A stretch of DNA of 64,000 nucleotides from CAWAQA01 sp963784065 (GTDB lineage: Bacteria; Acidobacteriota; Vicinamibacteria; Vicinamibacterales; UBA2999). The translations under genes and the position numbers were made by a program. The notes beneath the pieces are model-generated. The model was not told the DNA's origin, ran no database searches, and worked only from the letters and a program-made list of their open reading frames with translations. The first letter of the stretch is position 1. Every line of letters begins with the position of its first letter. Below are positions 15,408 to 26,072 of this stretch, one piece after another. The stretch lies in contig CAWAQA010000001.1 in NCBI GenBank assembly GCA_963784065.1, positions 372,001 through 436,000 on the forward strand. The letters run 5' to 3'.

Positions 15408-16729
15408 GTGACCCGGCTGCTGGCGCGCGTGCGGACTGTCCCGCCCCGAGCTGCGCGCGTGGGCGATGTACGACTGGGCGAACTCGGCGTTCTGGTCCAC
15501 GGTCGTCACCGCGGTGTTTCCGCCGTTTCTTCAGCGACTACGCCGCCGCCGGCCTCTCCCCGCTCGAGGCGACCACGCGGTTCGCCTGGGCCACGACGAT
15601 CGCGGCGGCGATCATCGCCGTCCTCGGGCCCGTGCTCGGGGCGCATCGCCGACTATCGCGCGCTGAAGAAGCGGCTGCTGGCCGTCTGCATGGCGGTCGG
15701 CGTCACCGCCACGCTGGCGATGGCCGCCATCGAGCGCGGCGACTGGCTGTATCGCGGCCGTCCTCTTCATGCATCGCGCAACATCGGCGTCGCCACCAGC
15801 CTGGTCTTCTACGACTCGCTGCTGCCGCACATCGCGCGGCCCGAGGAGATCGACCGCGTCTCGACGGCCGGCTTCGCGATCGGGTTCTTCGGCGGCGGCA
15901 TCGTGCTGCTCGTCAACCTGGCGTGGATTCTCAGCCCGGCGACGTTCGGCCTTCCCGATACCGTCGCGGCGATCAAGCTGTCGTTCGTCAGCGTGGCGGT
16001 GTGGTGGCTGGTGTTCTCGCTGCCGCTGCTGCGCCGCGTGCCGGAGCCGCCGGCCAGTCCTCGAGGCGGACGAAGCGGCCGGCGGCAATCCGGTCGCGCA
16101 TCGCGTTCACGCGGGTGCGCGAGACGTTCCACGAGCTGCGCGGCTACCGGCAGGCGTTCCTGATGCTGGTCGCCTTCCTGCTCTACAACGACGGCATCCA
16201 GACGATCATCCGGATGGCGTCGATCTACGGCGCCGAGGTCGGCATCGACCAGAACGCGCAGATCGCCGCCTTCGTCCTCGTGCAGTTCGTCGGCGTGCCG
16301 TTCTCGTTCCTGTTCGGCGCGCTCGCCGATCGCATCGGCGCCAAGACGGCGCTCTTCGGCGCGCTCGCCGTCTACACCGGCATCAGCGTGCTCGGCTACT
16401 TCATGACCACGACGTGGCACTTCTTCGTGCTGGCCTTCCTCGTCGGCATGGTGCAGGGCGGCAGCCAGGCGCTCAGCCGATCGCTCTTCGCGCGCATGAT
16501 CCCGAAGCACAAGTCGTCGGAGTACTTCGGCTTCTTCTCCGTGTTCGAGAAGTTCGCGGGCATCGCCGGCCCGGCGGTCTTTGCGACGTCGGTCACGGTC
16601 TTCGGGTCGAGCCGGGTCGCCGTGCTGTCGGTGATCGTCTTCTTCATCGTCGGGGGGCTGGTGCTCACCCGCGTGGACGTCGCCGAGGGCGAGGCGCAGG
16701 CCGCCGCTGCCTCGCACACAGCAGCCTGA
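15408..16729 (+). CDS. MFS transporter of the UMF1/ATG22-like family (many frameshifts)
   Basis: The frame is broken by at least eight indels between 15430 and 16110, but the protein is recognisable when they are removed. It starts LSRPELRAWAMYDWANSAFWSTVVTAVFPP (YDWANSAF is the UMF1 hallmark), then LGPVLGRIADYRALKKRL, then several helices (GFAIGFFGGGIVLLVNLAWI, IKLSFVSVAVWWLVFSLPLL). The intact C-terminal half holds FGALADRIGAKTALFGALAVY and GGSQALSRSLFARMIPKHKSSEYFGF. About 12 transmembrane segments, roughly 430 residues. Substrate unknown. The GTG at 15408 lies directly after the ATPase stop, so the two may be co-transcribed. Confidence 0.8.
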
Positions 16730-16779
16730 AGGGCGTGATGGGGTCTGACCGCACTCAGCCCGTAGCGTAAGATGCGGCT

Positions 16780-17936
16780 ATGTGCAGCGCGCTGGCCGCG
16801 GTTGCCCTGGTGCTGCTCATCGCGCAGACGAGCACAAGTGGCTGCGGTAACGATCCCGAGCCGGCACCCGGAGCGCCCGCCGCGCCGGCTGCCCCCACCT
16901 CGGCCGTGTTCACCACGCAGGACGGCGTCCGGTTTCGCGTGGAAACCATCGCCACCAACCTCGAGATTCCCTGGTCGCTCGCGTTTGCGCCGGACGGCGG
17001 CTCTTCATCACCGAGCGGCCAGGACGCGTGCGGATCATGGACATCTCGACGCGGACCTCCGAGGTGGCGCTGACGCTCGACGACGTCTTTGCGCAGGGCG
17101 AGGCGGGCGCGCTCGGCCTTGCGCTCGACCCTGGTTTTCTCAGAATCGCGTCTCGTCTACCTGTACTACTCGGCGCGAGGCTCCGGCGGCGCGCCGGTGA
17201 ACCGGATCGTGCGCTACCGGGAGGTCGGCGGCCGCCTCGGGGAACGGGCGGTGCTCCTCGACGGCATCCCGGCGAACGGGATTCACGACGGCGGCCGGCT
17301 CCGGTTCGGTCCTGACGGCCTGCTCGTACGCGACGGCGGGCGACGCCGCGAACGCCGGGCTGGCGCAGGACCTCGCCTCTCCCGCCGGCAAGATCCTGCG
17401 CCTCAACCCCGATGGCACCACGCCGCGCAGCAACCCGTTCACGCTCGCACGTCTACTCGTATGGCCACCGCAATCCCGCAGGGAATCGACTGGCATCCCG
17501 CGACGGGGGATCTCTGGGCGTCGGAGCACGGCAACAGCGGCAACGACGAGATCAACGTGATCGAGGCCGGCGCCAATTACGGCTGGCCGCGCATCGAGGG
17601 CGCCCAGACGATGGCCGGGATGCGGACGCCGATCGCGTTCTACAGCCCCGCCATCGCGCCGTCCGGCGCGTCGTTCTATCGCGGGACAGCTCTTCGCGCC
17701 GTTCAGCAACAACCTGTTCGTGGCGACGCTTCGCGGCACGCACCTCCTGCGCCTGCGTCTGGAGCCGGGCGCACGGCGCATCGCCACGCAGGAACGCCTG
17801 CTCGAGAACGAGTATGGACGCATCCGCGATGTGATCACCGGACCCGACGGCTTCCTGTATTTCTCGACGAGCAACGGGCGCGGCGGGATCCACCGCGACC
17901 GACGACCGCATCGCGCGAATCGTGCCGGCGTCGTAG
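16780..17936 (+). CDS. PQQ-dependent sugar (aldose) dehydrogenase-like lipoprotein (several frameshifts)
   Basis: The N-terminus MCSALAAVALVLLIAQTSTSGC is a lipoprotein signal. After a Pro/Ala linker the soluble glucose dehydrogenase (GSDH) beta-propeller follows: NLEIPWSLAFAPDG, FITERPGRVRIMDI, GEAGALGLALDPGF, YSYGHRNPQGIDWHP, ASEHGNSGNDEINVI and NYGWPRIEG. These carry the His and Arg residues that bind PQQ in the family. At least six single-base indels interrupt it (near 17003, 17143, 17327, 17445, 17688 and 17893). It ends ARIVPAS at TAG 17934. It should oxidise sugars in the periplasm. No PQQ biosynthesis genes are in the window. Confidence 0.78.
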
Positions 17937-18014
17937 CGGGCCGGGCCCCAGGGCCACTGGAGCCGGCCTACGTACGAGCCGAGCCCCCACGTACGGAGGG
18001 GACTCCCGTCGTAG

Positions 18015-18034
18015 GGGCCGGCTTCAGCCGGCCC
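18015..18034. repeat. REP-like palindrome (GGGCCGGCT type) between convergent genes
   Basis: GGGCCGGCT (18015-18023) and AGCCGGCCC (18026-18034) form a perfect 9-bp stem with a 2-base loop. It lies between the ends of the sugar dehydrogenase and the ABC permease. The identical core is at 47352. Confidence 0.7.
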
Positions 18035-18054
18035 ACTTACCCCAGCCGGACCAC

Positions 18055-19171
18055 TTACTCCAGCCTCTTGCTCGAGCGCAGGGTCGCGAGCGTCAGAATC
18101 ATCAACCCCCACGCGAGCAGGGCAACCGCCTCGCGCCAGAACGTCTCGAGCCCGACGCCCTTCAGGAAAATGTCCCGCACGATGACCAGGAAATAGCGCA
18201 GCGGGATCAGGTAGGTGATCGGCTGAATCCACGGCGGGCATGTTCTCGATCGGGAAGACGAAACCAGACAGGAACACCATCGGCAGCAGCAGGAAGAACG
18301 TCGTGGTCATCATGGCCTGCTGCTGCGTGCTGGAGATCGTCGAGACGAAGAGGCCGAGGCCGAGCGTGGACAGCAGGTAGACCAGCGACATCAGGAGCAG
18401 CAGCGCGACACTGCCTCGAACCGGGATCTCGAACCAGAACACCGCGACGCTGACCACGAGCAGCACGTCGAGCATGCCGATGGCCGCATACGGCAGCAGC
18501 TTGCCGACGATCAGTTCCCAGCGGGCCAGCGGCGTCACGTTGAGCTGTTCGAGCGTGCCGAGCTCCTTCTCGCGCACGATCGCCATCGACGAGAGGTTCG
18601 TCGTGATGACGAGGAGGAGGAGGGCGACAATGCCGGGGATCATGAAGTCGCGGCTCTCCAGCCGCGGGTTGAACCATACGCGCACGTCGGCGCCCACGAG
18701 CGGCGTGGGACGGCCGTGGCCGGCGGAGGCGGCCAGCTCGCGGGCGTACGCGGCAACGAGCGTGCCGGCGTAGCCGAGCGCCACGTTCGTGGAGCTCGCG
18801 TCGGTGCCGTCGGCGACGACCTGGACCGAGGTCGGCCGCCCCATCCTGATGCGCTCGCCGTAGTCGGAGGGAATCGAGAGCGCCATCCACGCGCGCCCTT
18901 CGTCCAGATACGCCTCGATGTCGTTCAGCGACGGAACGGCGTCCACGACAACGAAGTTCTGCGAGGCGTCGAACCGCGCGATCAGCTCACGGCTCTGCAC
19001 CGACCGGTCGTTGTCCACGACGACCATCGGCACGTCGCGCACGTCGGTCGTCGCCGCGTAGCCGAGCATCGTGAGCTGGATGATCGGTGCCATGATGACG
19101 ATGCCGAACAGCCGCGGGTCGCTCCGCAGCTCGATCAGCTCCTTCCTCACCATGTGCAGGACGCGTTTCAT
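18055..19171 (-). CDS. ABC-2 type efflux permease, second copy (one frameshift)
   Basis: A YbhR/YhhJ-like permease. It has a short N-terminal helix (KELIELRSDPRLFGIVIMAP), a large periplasmic domain (residues 40-170), then five hydrophobic segments starting FMIPGIVALLLLVITTNLSS. The cytoplasmic motif VREKELGTLEQLNVTPL is diagnostic of this permease family. A base shift near 18237 separates GFVFPIENMP from the last segments, which end TLATLRSSKRLE at TAA 18055-18057. About 370 residues joined. It is the last gene of the efflux operon and follows the other permease after 3 bases, suggesting a heterodimeric channel. Confidence 0.85.
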
Positions 19172-19174
19172 GCG

Positions 19175-20302
19175 TCAGGCCCACTGCCGCCGCAGCCGGA
19201 GCGACGCCAGCGCCAGGATCACCATCGCAAATACCGCCAGCGCCACGAGCTCCTGCCAGAAGGCCGCGACCCCGACGCCCTTCAGCACGACGCCGCGCAG
19301 CGCGATGAGGAAGTAGCGGGCCGGAACGAGGTGTGTCACCGCCTGCAGGAACGGCGGCATGCTCGTGATGGGAAAGATGAAGCCGGACAGCATCAGCGTC
19401 GGCAGATACGAAGTCAGCAGCGCCAGCTGAAACGCCACCTGCTGTGTCTCGGCGATGGTCGACAGGAGCAGTCCGAAGGCGAGCGCGCCGACCAGGAACA
19501 GCGAGACAGCCAGCAGCAGCGTCGCCCACGACCCGCGCATCGGCAGGTCGAACATGAGCATGGCCAGGCCGACGATGATCATCGACGACAGCAGCGAGAT
19601 GAAGAAATACGGTACCGTCTTGCCGAGGACAAAAGGCAGCGCTCCGATCGGCGACATCCGGATCTGCTCCATGGTGCCGACTTCCTTCTCGCGGACGATG
19701 GAGAGCGCGGTGGACACGACGGCGGTCAGCATCGCGATGTAGGCGATGAGGCCCGGCACCAGAAACAGCGCGCTGCGAAGTTCGGGGTTGTACCAGACGC
19801 GCGGCTCGATCGTGAGCAGCGGCCCCGACGGCGAGGCCAGGCGCGCCTCGAGCTCGTAGCGCGCCGACAGGCTGCTCACCAGCGCCCGGCCGTAACCCAT
19901 CACCGTCGTTGCCGTGTTCGCATTGTCGCCGTTGATGATCAGCTGCACGCTGGTCGTACGGCCCGTGGCGGCGTCGCGGCCGAAGCGCGCCGGGATGACC
20001 AGCACGGCGCGCGCCTCGCCCCGATCGAGGATCCGGGTGATCTCCGCGTCGCGCTCGACCTCGCCCACCAGGTCGAAGTAGCCGGAGTTGAGAAACGCCG
20101 AGACCACTTCGCGGCTCGTGCTGCTGCGATCGTTGTCCTGGAGCGCGAGCCTGACGTTGCGGATGTCGAAGTTCAGCGCGTAGCCGTACAGCAGCAGCAC
20201 GAACGCCGGGACGAACAGCAGGATCATCAGCGTCCGGCGATCCCGGCCGATCTGCCTGAACTCCTTCACCGTGACGGCGACGAGCTTGCGGACGCCCTTC
20301 AC
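19175..20302 (-). CDS. ABC-2 type efflux permease, first copy
   Basis: A 375-residue intact homologue of the neighbouring permease: N-terminal helix IGRDRRTLMILLFVPAFVLLL, periplasmic domain, FLVPGLIAYIAMLTAVVSTALS, and the cytoplasmic motif VREKEVGTMEQIRMSPIG. SGFIFPITSMP and HLVPARYFLIALRG near the C-terminus match YbhS/YbhR. The start is a GTG at 20302 whose CAC complement overlaps the stop of the upstream ATPase, so it is translationally coupled. The pair would form the membrane part of a drug-efflux ABC system. Confidence 0.88.
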   Translation of the reverse strand: MKGVRKLVAVTVKEFRQIGRDRRTLMILLFVPAFVLLLYGYALNFDIRNVRLALQDNDRSSTSREVVSAFLNSGYFDLVGEVERDAEITRILDRGEARAVLVIPARFGRDAATGRTTSVQLIINGDNANTATTVMGYGRALVSSLSARYELEARLASPSGPLLTIEPRVWYNPELRSALFLVPGLIAYIAMLTAVVSTALSIVREKEVGTMEQIRMSPIGALPFVLGKTVPYFFISLLSSMIIVGLAMLMFDLPMRGSWATLLLAVSLFLVGALAFGLLLSTIAETQQVAFQLALLTSYLPTLMLSGFIFPITSMPPFLQAVTHLVPARYFLIALRGVVLKGVGVAAFWQELVALAVFAMVILALASLRLRRQWA

Positions 20303-21226
20303 GCGGCACTCCGCAGCGCGACGTCGAGGAAGACGTCTTCGAGCGACGGCTCCACCACCGAACAGGCGGTCACGGTCACGCCCGCCTCGGCCAAGGCGCG
20401 CCGCGATCGCCTCCGGCGCGACGTCGCGCGAGCGCAGGACGGCGTGCACCGCGGTGCCGAAGATGCTGGTCTTCTCGACATCAGGCATCGCCTCGAGCGC
20501 CCGCATCGCCTCGACCGGCTGCGTGGCGCGAATCTCGAGGATCAGCCGCCCGGAAAAGATGCCCTTCAGCTCGCCAACCGTGCCGAGCGCGGCGAGCCTG
20601 CCGGCCTGGATGATGGCAATGCGGTGGCAGTGTTCGGCCTCGTCGAGGTAGTGCGTGGTCACGAGGACGGTGACGCCGGAGCGCGCGAGCTCGTCGATGA
20701 GACGCCAGAACTGGCGGCGCGACAGCGGGTCCACGCCGCCGGTCGGCTCGTCGAGGAAGACGATCGGCGGCTCGTGGAGAATGGCGCAGCCGAGTGCGAG
20801 CCGTTGGCGCCATCCGCCCGATAACGCGCCGGTCATCATCGACTCGCGGCCGCGGAGTCCGGCCATGTCGAGCACGAAGGCGCGCCGCGCCGCCAGCCGA
20901 TCCGATGTCAGACCATAAATGCCGCCGAAGAACGCGATGTTCTGATCGACGGTGAGCTTCTCGTAGAGCGAGAAGCGCTGCGACATGTAGCCGATGCGCC
21001 GCTTCACGCCTTCCGGATCGCGGCTGACGTCGACGCCGCCCACCAGCGCCGTGCCCGACGTCGGGCGCAGCAACCCGCACAGCATGCGGATGGTGGTGGA
21101 CTTGCCTGCGCCGTTGCTGCCGAGGAACCCGAAGATCTCGCCCTGCCGCACCTCGAACGTCAGGTCGTTGACCGCGACGAACTCGCCGAACCGGCGCGTC
21201 AGGCGACGGACCTCGATGGCGTTCAT
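20299..21226 (-). CDS. ABC efflux ATPase, second copy (one frameshift)
   Basis: A DrrA/CcmA-type ATPase: Walker A GSNGAGKSTT, Q-loop YMSQRFSLYEKLTV, signature LSGGWRQRL, Walker B IVFLDEPTGGVDP, switch His in VTTHYLDEAEH. The C-terminal dimerisation part shifts frame near 20395 and resumes as AEAGVTVTACSVVEPSLEDVFLDVALRSAA, ending at TGA 20299. About 308 residues joined. The YMSQRFSLY motif is shared with the other ATPase and is typical of YbhF halves; here the two halves are separate genes with tolC between them. Confidence 0.87.
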
Positions 21227-22548
21227 CGTCCGAGCGCGCGCGCCAGGCGCGCGTCCGCCAGCCTGACACCGGCCTGCGCGCGCGTGCGATCGAGCTCCGC
21301 CTGCAGGAGGGCGAGGTCCGCGTCGAGGACATCGGCCTGCGTGGCGACGCCGGCCTTGTAGCGCTCGGCGACGACGCGGCGCGCTTCAGCGGCCGCGGCC
21401 ACGGCGTCGCCCGCCGCGGCAATGGCGGCGCGGCCCGAATCGATCTCGAGCTGACGTTGCCGCACTTCCAGGGCGACCACCGAATCGAACTCCTCGAGGC
21501 GCTGGCGCGCGACGGTCACGAAGCTGGCGGCCTGCGCGACCTCCGCGCGCGTCCTGCCGCCGTCCCACAGGTTCCACACGACGTTGACACCCGCGTCCCA
21601 GAATTCGTCCCAGCGGTCGGCGCGCGGGAAGAGGCGCGGGTTGGGCCGCGCGTAATCGAACCCGCTGAACACCGCGATGGTCGGAAGGCTGCCGGCGCGC
21701 GCCGCCACGACCTGCTCCTCGGTGGCAGTCGATGCGGCGCTCCAGCGCGACGCGCTCGGGCCGCGCCGCGCGTGCCTGGGTCACCAGCGCCCTCGCATCG
21801 GCGGCTCCTGCCGGCACCGGCGCCTCCAGATCCGCGGCCGCGTCGAGCGGCGGGCCGAGGATGTCGAGACCGGTGAGCCGCGCCAGCTCTGAGGACGACA
21901 GGTCGCGCTGGTTGCGGGCCTCGATGAGGAGCATCCGCTGCCGCGACTCCTGCGCCTCGGCGGATGCGACCTCGTTTGGCGGAATCGAGACCGGCGTTCA
22001 GGCGCTCGCGCACGTCCCTGACGTTCGCCTGCGCGCGCGCGACGCCTTGTTCGAGGACACGCTCCGTCGCCCGCGCGGTGACGAGTCCCCAGAACGCGCG
22101 CGCGACTTCGAGGCGCAGATCGGCCCTCGCCGCCGCCACGTCTGCGGCCGACGCCGACGCCTCGGCCCGTGCGGCGCGCTCGAGCGCGTCGCGTGCGGCC
22201 GCCGTTGTAGATCGGCCACTGCAGGTCCAGCCGGGTCCGGTAGTTGTCAGGGACGTCCGGGTAGAGGACGCTGGGAGCGCCGCCGGGACCGGGGACGACG
22301 AACTCCGGGACGTGGCTCGTGCGCGTGTAGCCGGCCGACGCCGAGACGAGCGGTTGATCCGCGGCCGCTCGCGCGTCGATGGCGGCACGCGCGGCAGCTT
22401 CGCGCGCCCTCGCCTCCGCCAGGCGATGACTCGTCTGATCGGCGCGCGCCTGCGCCTCCTCGAGCGTGATGCGCAGCGCCGGTTCCTGTGCTGCGGCGGT
22501 GGCCGAGAGGGTCAGGCCACAGAGCACGATGCGAGCGATGTGTCTCAT
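21223..22548 (-). CDS. TolC-family outer-membrane efflux protein (several frameshifts)
   Basis: The signal peptide MRHIARIVLCGLTLSATAAAQ is followed by LRITLEEAQARADQTSHRLAEARA, the usual TolC start. Long coiled-coil helices follow (ADVAAARADLRLEVARAFW, EQGVARAQANVRDVRERL, QARAARPERVALERRI), with barrel segments DLQWPIYNGG and NVVWNLWDGG. It ends VRLADARLARALGR. At least three indels (near 22200, 21980 and 21725) break it; joined length is about 440 residues, normal for the family. It should form the outer-membrane exit duct for the ABC pumps on both sides of it. Confidence 0.84.
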
Positions 22549-23475
22549 GATCGCGCACCCTGCATCGCCAGCTGTGCGATGAAGACATCCTCGAGTGATG
22601 GCGCGACGAGCCTCACCGACGCGCCCTGCAGCGGCGTGTCCTGGAGCGCCTGGGTGAAGCGCGCCGCCGCCGCGTCTCCGCGTATCGGCGAGCGTCACGT
22701 GCAGACGCTCGCCGAAGACCTGCGCGTCGATCACGCCCGGGATGCGGCGGACCACGTCGACGAGCCGGGGCGCACGCTCGCCCATGACCTCGACCAGCTT
22801 CCCGGGGATCGACGCGCGCAACCGCGCCGGCTCGTCGCTCGCGAGGAGGCGGCCTTCGTGCAGCAGCGCCACGCGTGAGCACCGCTCGGCTTCATCGAGA
22901 TAGGGCGTGGACATGAGGATGGTGATGCCGTTCGCCAGGAACTCGGAGAGCAGCTTCCAGAACTCCCGGCGCGAGACCGGATCGACGCCGGTCGTCGGCT
23001 CGTCCAGCATGATCAATTCGGGCTCGTGCACGAGCGTGCAGGCCAGCGCCAGCTTCTGTTTCATGCCGCCGGACAACCGGTCGGCGAGCCGCGCGCGGAA
23101 CGGCGTGAGCTGCGTCATCTCGAGGAGCTGATCGCGCCGCCGCTGGTAGCCGCGCACGCCATGAATCTCGGCGAAGAACGCGATGTTCTCGTCGATTGAG
23201 AGGTCCCCGTAGAGGCTGAAGCGCTGCGACAGGTAGCCGACCTTGTCCGTGACGGCGCGGTGCTCGCGCACGGGATCGCGGCCGAGCACTCGCACCTCGC
23301 CGGCGTCGGCGTGCAGGAGACCGCACATGACGCGGATCGCCGTCGTCTTTCCCGCACCGTCGGCGCCGATCAGCCCGAACATCTCGCCGCGCTGAACGTC
23401 GAGCGTCAGGCCGGCGAGCGCCTCGGTCGCGCCGTATCGCTTCACCACGTCCGTGAACTGAATGGCGGCCGTCAT
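22545..23475 (-). CDS. ABC efflux ATPase, first copy (one frameshift)
   Basis: An ATPase with Walker A GADGAGKTTA, Q-loop YLSQRFSLYGDLS, signature LSGGMKQKL, Walker B LIMLDEPTTGVDP, and STPYLDEAERCSR where most relatives have a switch His in TTHY; here that position is Pro-Tyr, so the catalytic His is not evident. GADGAGKT, with Asp in place of Asn, is typical of the first half of YbhF. A shift near 22680 precedes the end LVAPSLEDVFIAQLAMQGARS. About 308 residues joined. The ATPase activity may reside mainly in the partner encoded downstream. Confidence 0.86.
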
Positions 23476-24489
23476 GGCAGTGCCAGCTCGGCGTCGACCG
23501 GCATGCCCGGCTTGAGCACGCCGGCGCGATTGTCCACGCTCACCTTGATGCGATAGACGAGCCTCGAGCGCTCGTCCGGCGTCTGGACGTTCCGCGGCGT
23601 GAACTCCGCCTGCGGCGACACGTACGTCACCGTGCCGGGCAGCCCTTCGCCACCGGCATCGGTGAACACGGTGGCGGGCTGTCCGAGCGTGATCCGCGGA
23701 ATCATCGGCTCGGGCACGAACAGGTTCGCCCATGCGTGGTCGAGGTCGGTGACGACGAGGATGGGACCGCGTGGCGCTGCCAGCTCGCCGCTGTCCGCGA
23801 GCTTCTGCGTGACCGTGCCGCCGACCGTCGCGACCACGTCAGCGTCCTTGACGGCTTTTTCGAGCACGGCGATCTGCGCGTCGGCAGCCGCGACGCGGGC
23901 GACCGCGGCGTCCACCTCTTCGCCTGCGCGCGCCGGCCCTCAGGCTCGCCACGGCTTCGCGCGCGGCACTGACCCGCTCGCGCGCCGCGCGCACGCGCCC
24001 GGCGCCCACCTCCACTCTCGCCTTCGCATCGTCACGCTGCTTCTCGGAGCCGGCGTTGGCCTTGAGCAGCGCGTCGAACCTGGCGAGATCCGTTGCCGCC
24101 GCCCGGACCTCGGCTTCGAGGGCCGCTGCCTCGGCCGCCGCGGCGTCAACCTGCGCCTCCGCCTGCCTGATGTCCTCGGGGCGGGCGCCGGCGCGGAGCA
24201 GGCGCACCTGCGCCGCGGCGGCGCCGCGCTCCGCCCGCGCGCGGTCGATCTGCAGTTGCGTGTCGCGCGTGTCCAGGCGCGCCACGACGTCGCCGGCATT
24301 CACGCGGTCGCCTTCGTCGGCGCGCAGCTCGAGGAGGCGGCCGCCGACCTCCGGCGCCACCTGCACTTCGGTGGCTTCGACGTGGCCCGACACGCGCAGC
24401 GTGTTGTCCGGTGCCGGCTCGCTGCAGCCGGCGATGCCAGCGAGCCACAGCAGCGCGACGAGTGGCATTCGCATCGTTGTCGTCCTCAT
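23472..24489 (-). CDS. HlyD-family membrane fusion protein, lipoprotein (one frameshift)
   Basis: The N-terminus MRMPLVALLWLAGIAGC is a lipoprotein signal. A barrel/lipoyl half (SGHVEATEVQVAPEVGGRLLEL, DEGDRVNAGDVVARLD), a long alpha hairpin rich in Ala, Arg and Glu, and the second lipoyl half (VVATVGGTVTQKLADSGELAAPRGPILVV) follow, then LKPGMPVDAELALP. A one-base shift near 23935 lies in the hairpin. About 338 residues. This is the YbhG/EmrA-like adaptor that joins the inner-membrane ABC pump to TolC. Its ATG overlaps the tetR stop and its TGA overlaps the ATPase start. Confidence 0.88.
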
Positions 24490-25121
24490 GAGTCCTTCCG
24501 CAGCATGCCGCGCGCGCTCGCCTGCATGTGGGCGACGAACTCGCCGGCCTGGCGCGGCGCGCCCACGCCCGGAAGGTTCCTGCGGTGCGCGAGCAGGCGC
24601 TGGCGGGCGAAGAAGATCAGCACCGCCGGCATGATGGTCAGGTGCGTGAGCAGCGGGTCGGCATCGCGGAACGTGCCGTCCTGCTGGCCCTGGACGATGA
24701 CGTCGCGCACCGCGACGTAGACCGCGTTCATCGTGCGGAGCGTGTCGGGATCGAAGTGGGTTCCGCCGGCGGCGATCTCGCGCAGCATGATGGGGGGAAC
24801 CACGGGCGGGCGCCGGCCTCCTCGGCGATGGCGGCGATCCAGGCGTCGAGCTTGTCCTCGGCGGCGCCGGGGCCATCGGCGATGGCGCGGGCGCGGACGC
24901 CGACGGCGCCGAACATGTCGCGGAGGATGGCGAGGTAGAGGCCGTTCTTGCTGCCGTAGTGGTAATAGAGCATCGCCTTGTTGACCCGGCGCCTTGACGG
25001 CGATGCGGTCGACGCCGGCGGCGTCGTAGCCGCGCTCGGCGAACTCGCGGGCGGCGGCGGCAAAGATCGCGGCCTGGGAATCGCGGGCGGCGCCGCGGGG
25101 ACGGCCTCGTTTATTAACCAA
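24486..25121 (-). CDS. TetR-family repressor of the efflux operon (frameshifts)
   Basis: The helix-turn-helix domain reads RGRPRGAARDSQAAIFAAAA, REFAERGYDAAGVDRIAVKA, then after a base shift VNKAMLYYHYGSKNGLYLAIL, a textbook TetR N-terminus. The ligand domain contains PPIMLREIAAGGTHFD and HLTIMPAVLIFFARQRLL. At least two indels occur (near 24980 and 24815). The start is uncertain: a TTG at 25121 gives the family N-terminus, while an in-frame start at 25160 adds 13 residues. It is the first gene of the seven-gene efflux operon and sits under a palindrome that overlaps its start, consistent with autorepression. Confidence 0.83.
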   Translation of the reverse strand: MVNKRGRPRGAARDSQAAIFAAAAREFAERGYDAAGVDRIAVKAPGQQGDALLPLRQQERPLPRHPPRHVRRRRRPRPRHRRWPRRRRGQARRLDRRHRRGGRRPPVVPPIMLREIAAGGTHFDPDTLRTMNAVYVAVRDVIVQGQQDGTFRDADPLLTHLTIMPAVLIFFARQRLLAHRRNLPGVGAPRQAGEFVAHMQASARGMLRKDS

Positions 25122-25133
25122 CTGGTTAGTTAA
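25114..25133. promoter_or_regulatory. Probable TetR operator
   Basis: TTAACCAACTGGTTAGTTAA is an imperfect 20-base palindrome (16 of 20 positions symmetric) and is strikingly A+T-rich against its surroundings. It overlaps the likely tetR start codon and lies between tetR and the divergent epimerase gene, so it could control both. Confidence 0.65.
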
Positions 25134-25177
25134 TATCGCGCTCGCACCGTGCGCTGTCAAGCAGCCTACGATGGCGC

Positions 25178-26065
25178 ATGCGCATCGTGATTGCCGGCGG
25201 CAGCGGCCTGCTCGGCCGGCCGCTCGCGGCCCGGCTCGAGGGCGATGGACACGCCGTGTCGGTGCTCACCCGGCACGCCCGCCGCGTCGGCGACGTGGAG
25301 TGGAATCCCGATGCGCCGGATGCGCCCTGGGCGGGCGTCGTGGGCACCGCCGATGCCGTGATCAACCTCGCCGGCGAGTCGATCGCCGGCGGCCGGTGGA
25401 CCAGCGCGCGCAAGGCGGCTCTTCGCGACAGCCGGTTGCGCGCCACACGCGCCCTGGCCGCCGCGATCCACGCCGCCAGCCACAAGCCGCCGGCCTTCCT
25501 CAGCGGCTCCGCCATCGGCATCTACGGACCGCGCGGCGACGAGCCGGTGACCGAAGAGACGGCGCCCGGCGCCGACTTCCTCTCGACCCTCGCCATCGAG
25601 TGGGAACGCGAGGCGATGGCCGCCGCGCCGGTCACGCGCGTCGTTCTGTTGAGAACGGGCGTCGTGCTCGCGCGCGAGGGCGGGGCGCTGCCGCAGATGG
25701 CGCTGCCCTTCCGGTTCTTTGCCGGCGGCCCGCATCGGCTCGGGCCGCCAGCAGGTGTCGTGGATTCACGTCGACGACTGGGTGAGCATGGTGCGCTGGG
25801 CGCTCGACGCGCCGCGCGTCAGCGGTCCGCTGAACATCACGGCACCCGAGCCGGTGAACAACGCCGACCTCGCGCGGGCGATCGGCCGTGCGCTCGGCCG
25901 CCCCGCCGTCATGCCGGCGCCCGCCTTCGCCGTGCGGCTGGCGCTGGGCGAGATGGCCGACGTCGCGTTGAACGGGCAGCGGGTGCTTCCCGCCAAAGCG
26001 GTGTCCAACGGCTTCACCTTCCGCTATCCCGGATCGAGCAGGCGCTGCGCGAGATTTATCGGTGA
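25178..26065 (+). CDS. TIGR01777-family epimerase / NAD-dependent nucleotide-sugar epimerase-like (two indels)
   Basis: An SDR protein: NAD-binding motif GGSGLLGRPLAARL at the N-terminus, DAVINLAGESIAGGRWT, SGSAIGIYGPRGDE with the Tyr region, and RTGVVLAREGGALPQM. A C-terminal DUF1731-like end carries GQRVLPAKAVSNGFTFRYP. It matches the YfcH/SDR39U1 group, whose physiological reaction is mostly unknown. An extra base near 25735 and a missing one near 26035 cancel out, so the stop at 26063-26065 is in the original frame. About 296 residues. It diverges from the efflux operon and ends beside a repeat-rich region. Confidence 0.82.
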   Translation: MRIVIAGGSGLLGRPLAARLEGDGHAVSVLTRHARRVGDVEWNPDAPDAPWAGVVGTADAVINLAGESIAGGRWTSARKAALRDSRLRATRALAAAIHAASHKPPAFLSGSAIGIYGPRGDEPVTEETAPGADFLSTLAIEWEREAMAAAPVTRVVLLRTGVVLAREGGALPQMALPFRFFAGGPHRLGPPAGVVDSRRRLGEHGALGARRAARQRSAEHHGTRAGEQRRPRAGDRPCARPPRRHAGARLRRAAGAGRDGRRRVERAAGASRQSGVQRLHLPLSRIEQALREIYR

Positions 26066-26072
26066 GACGCTA

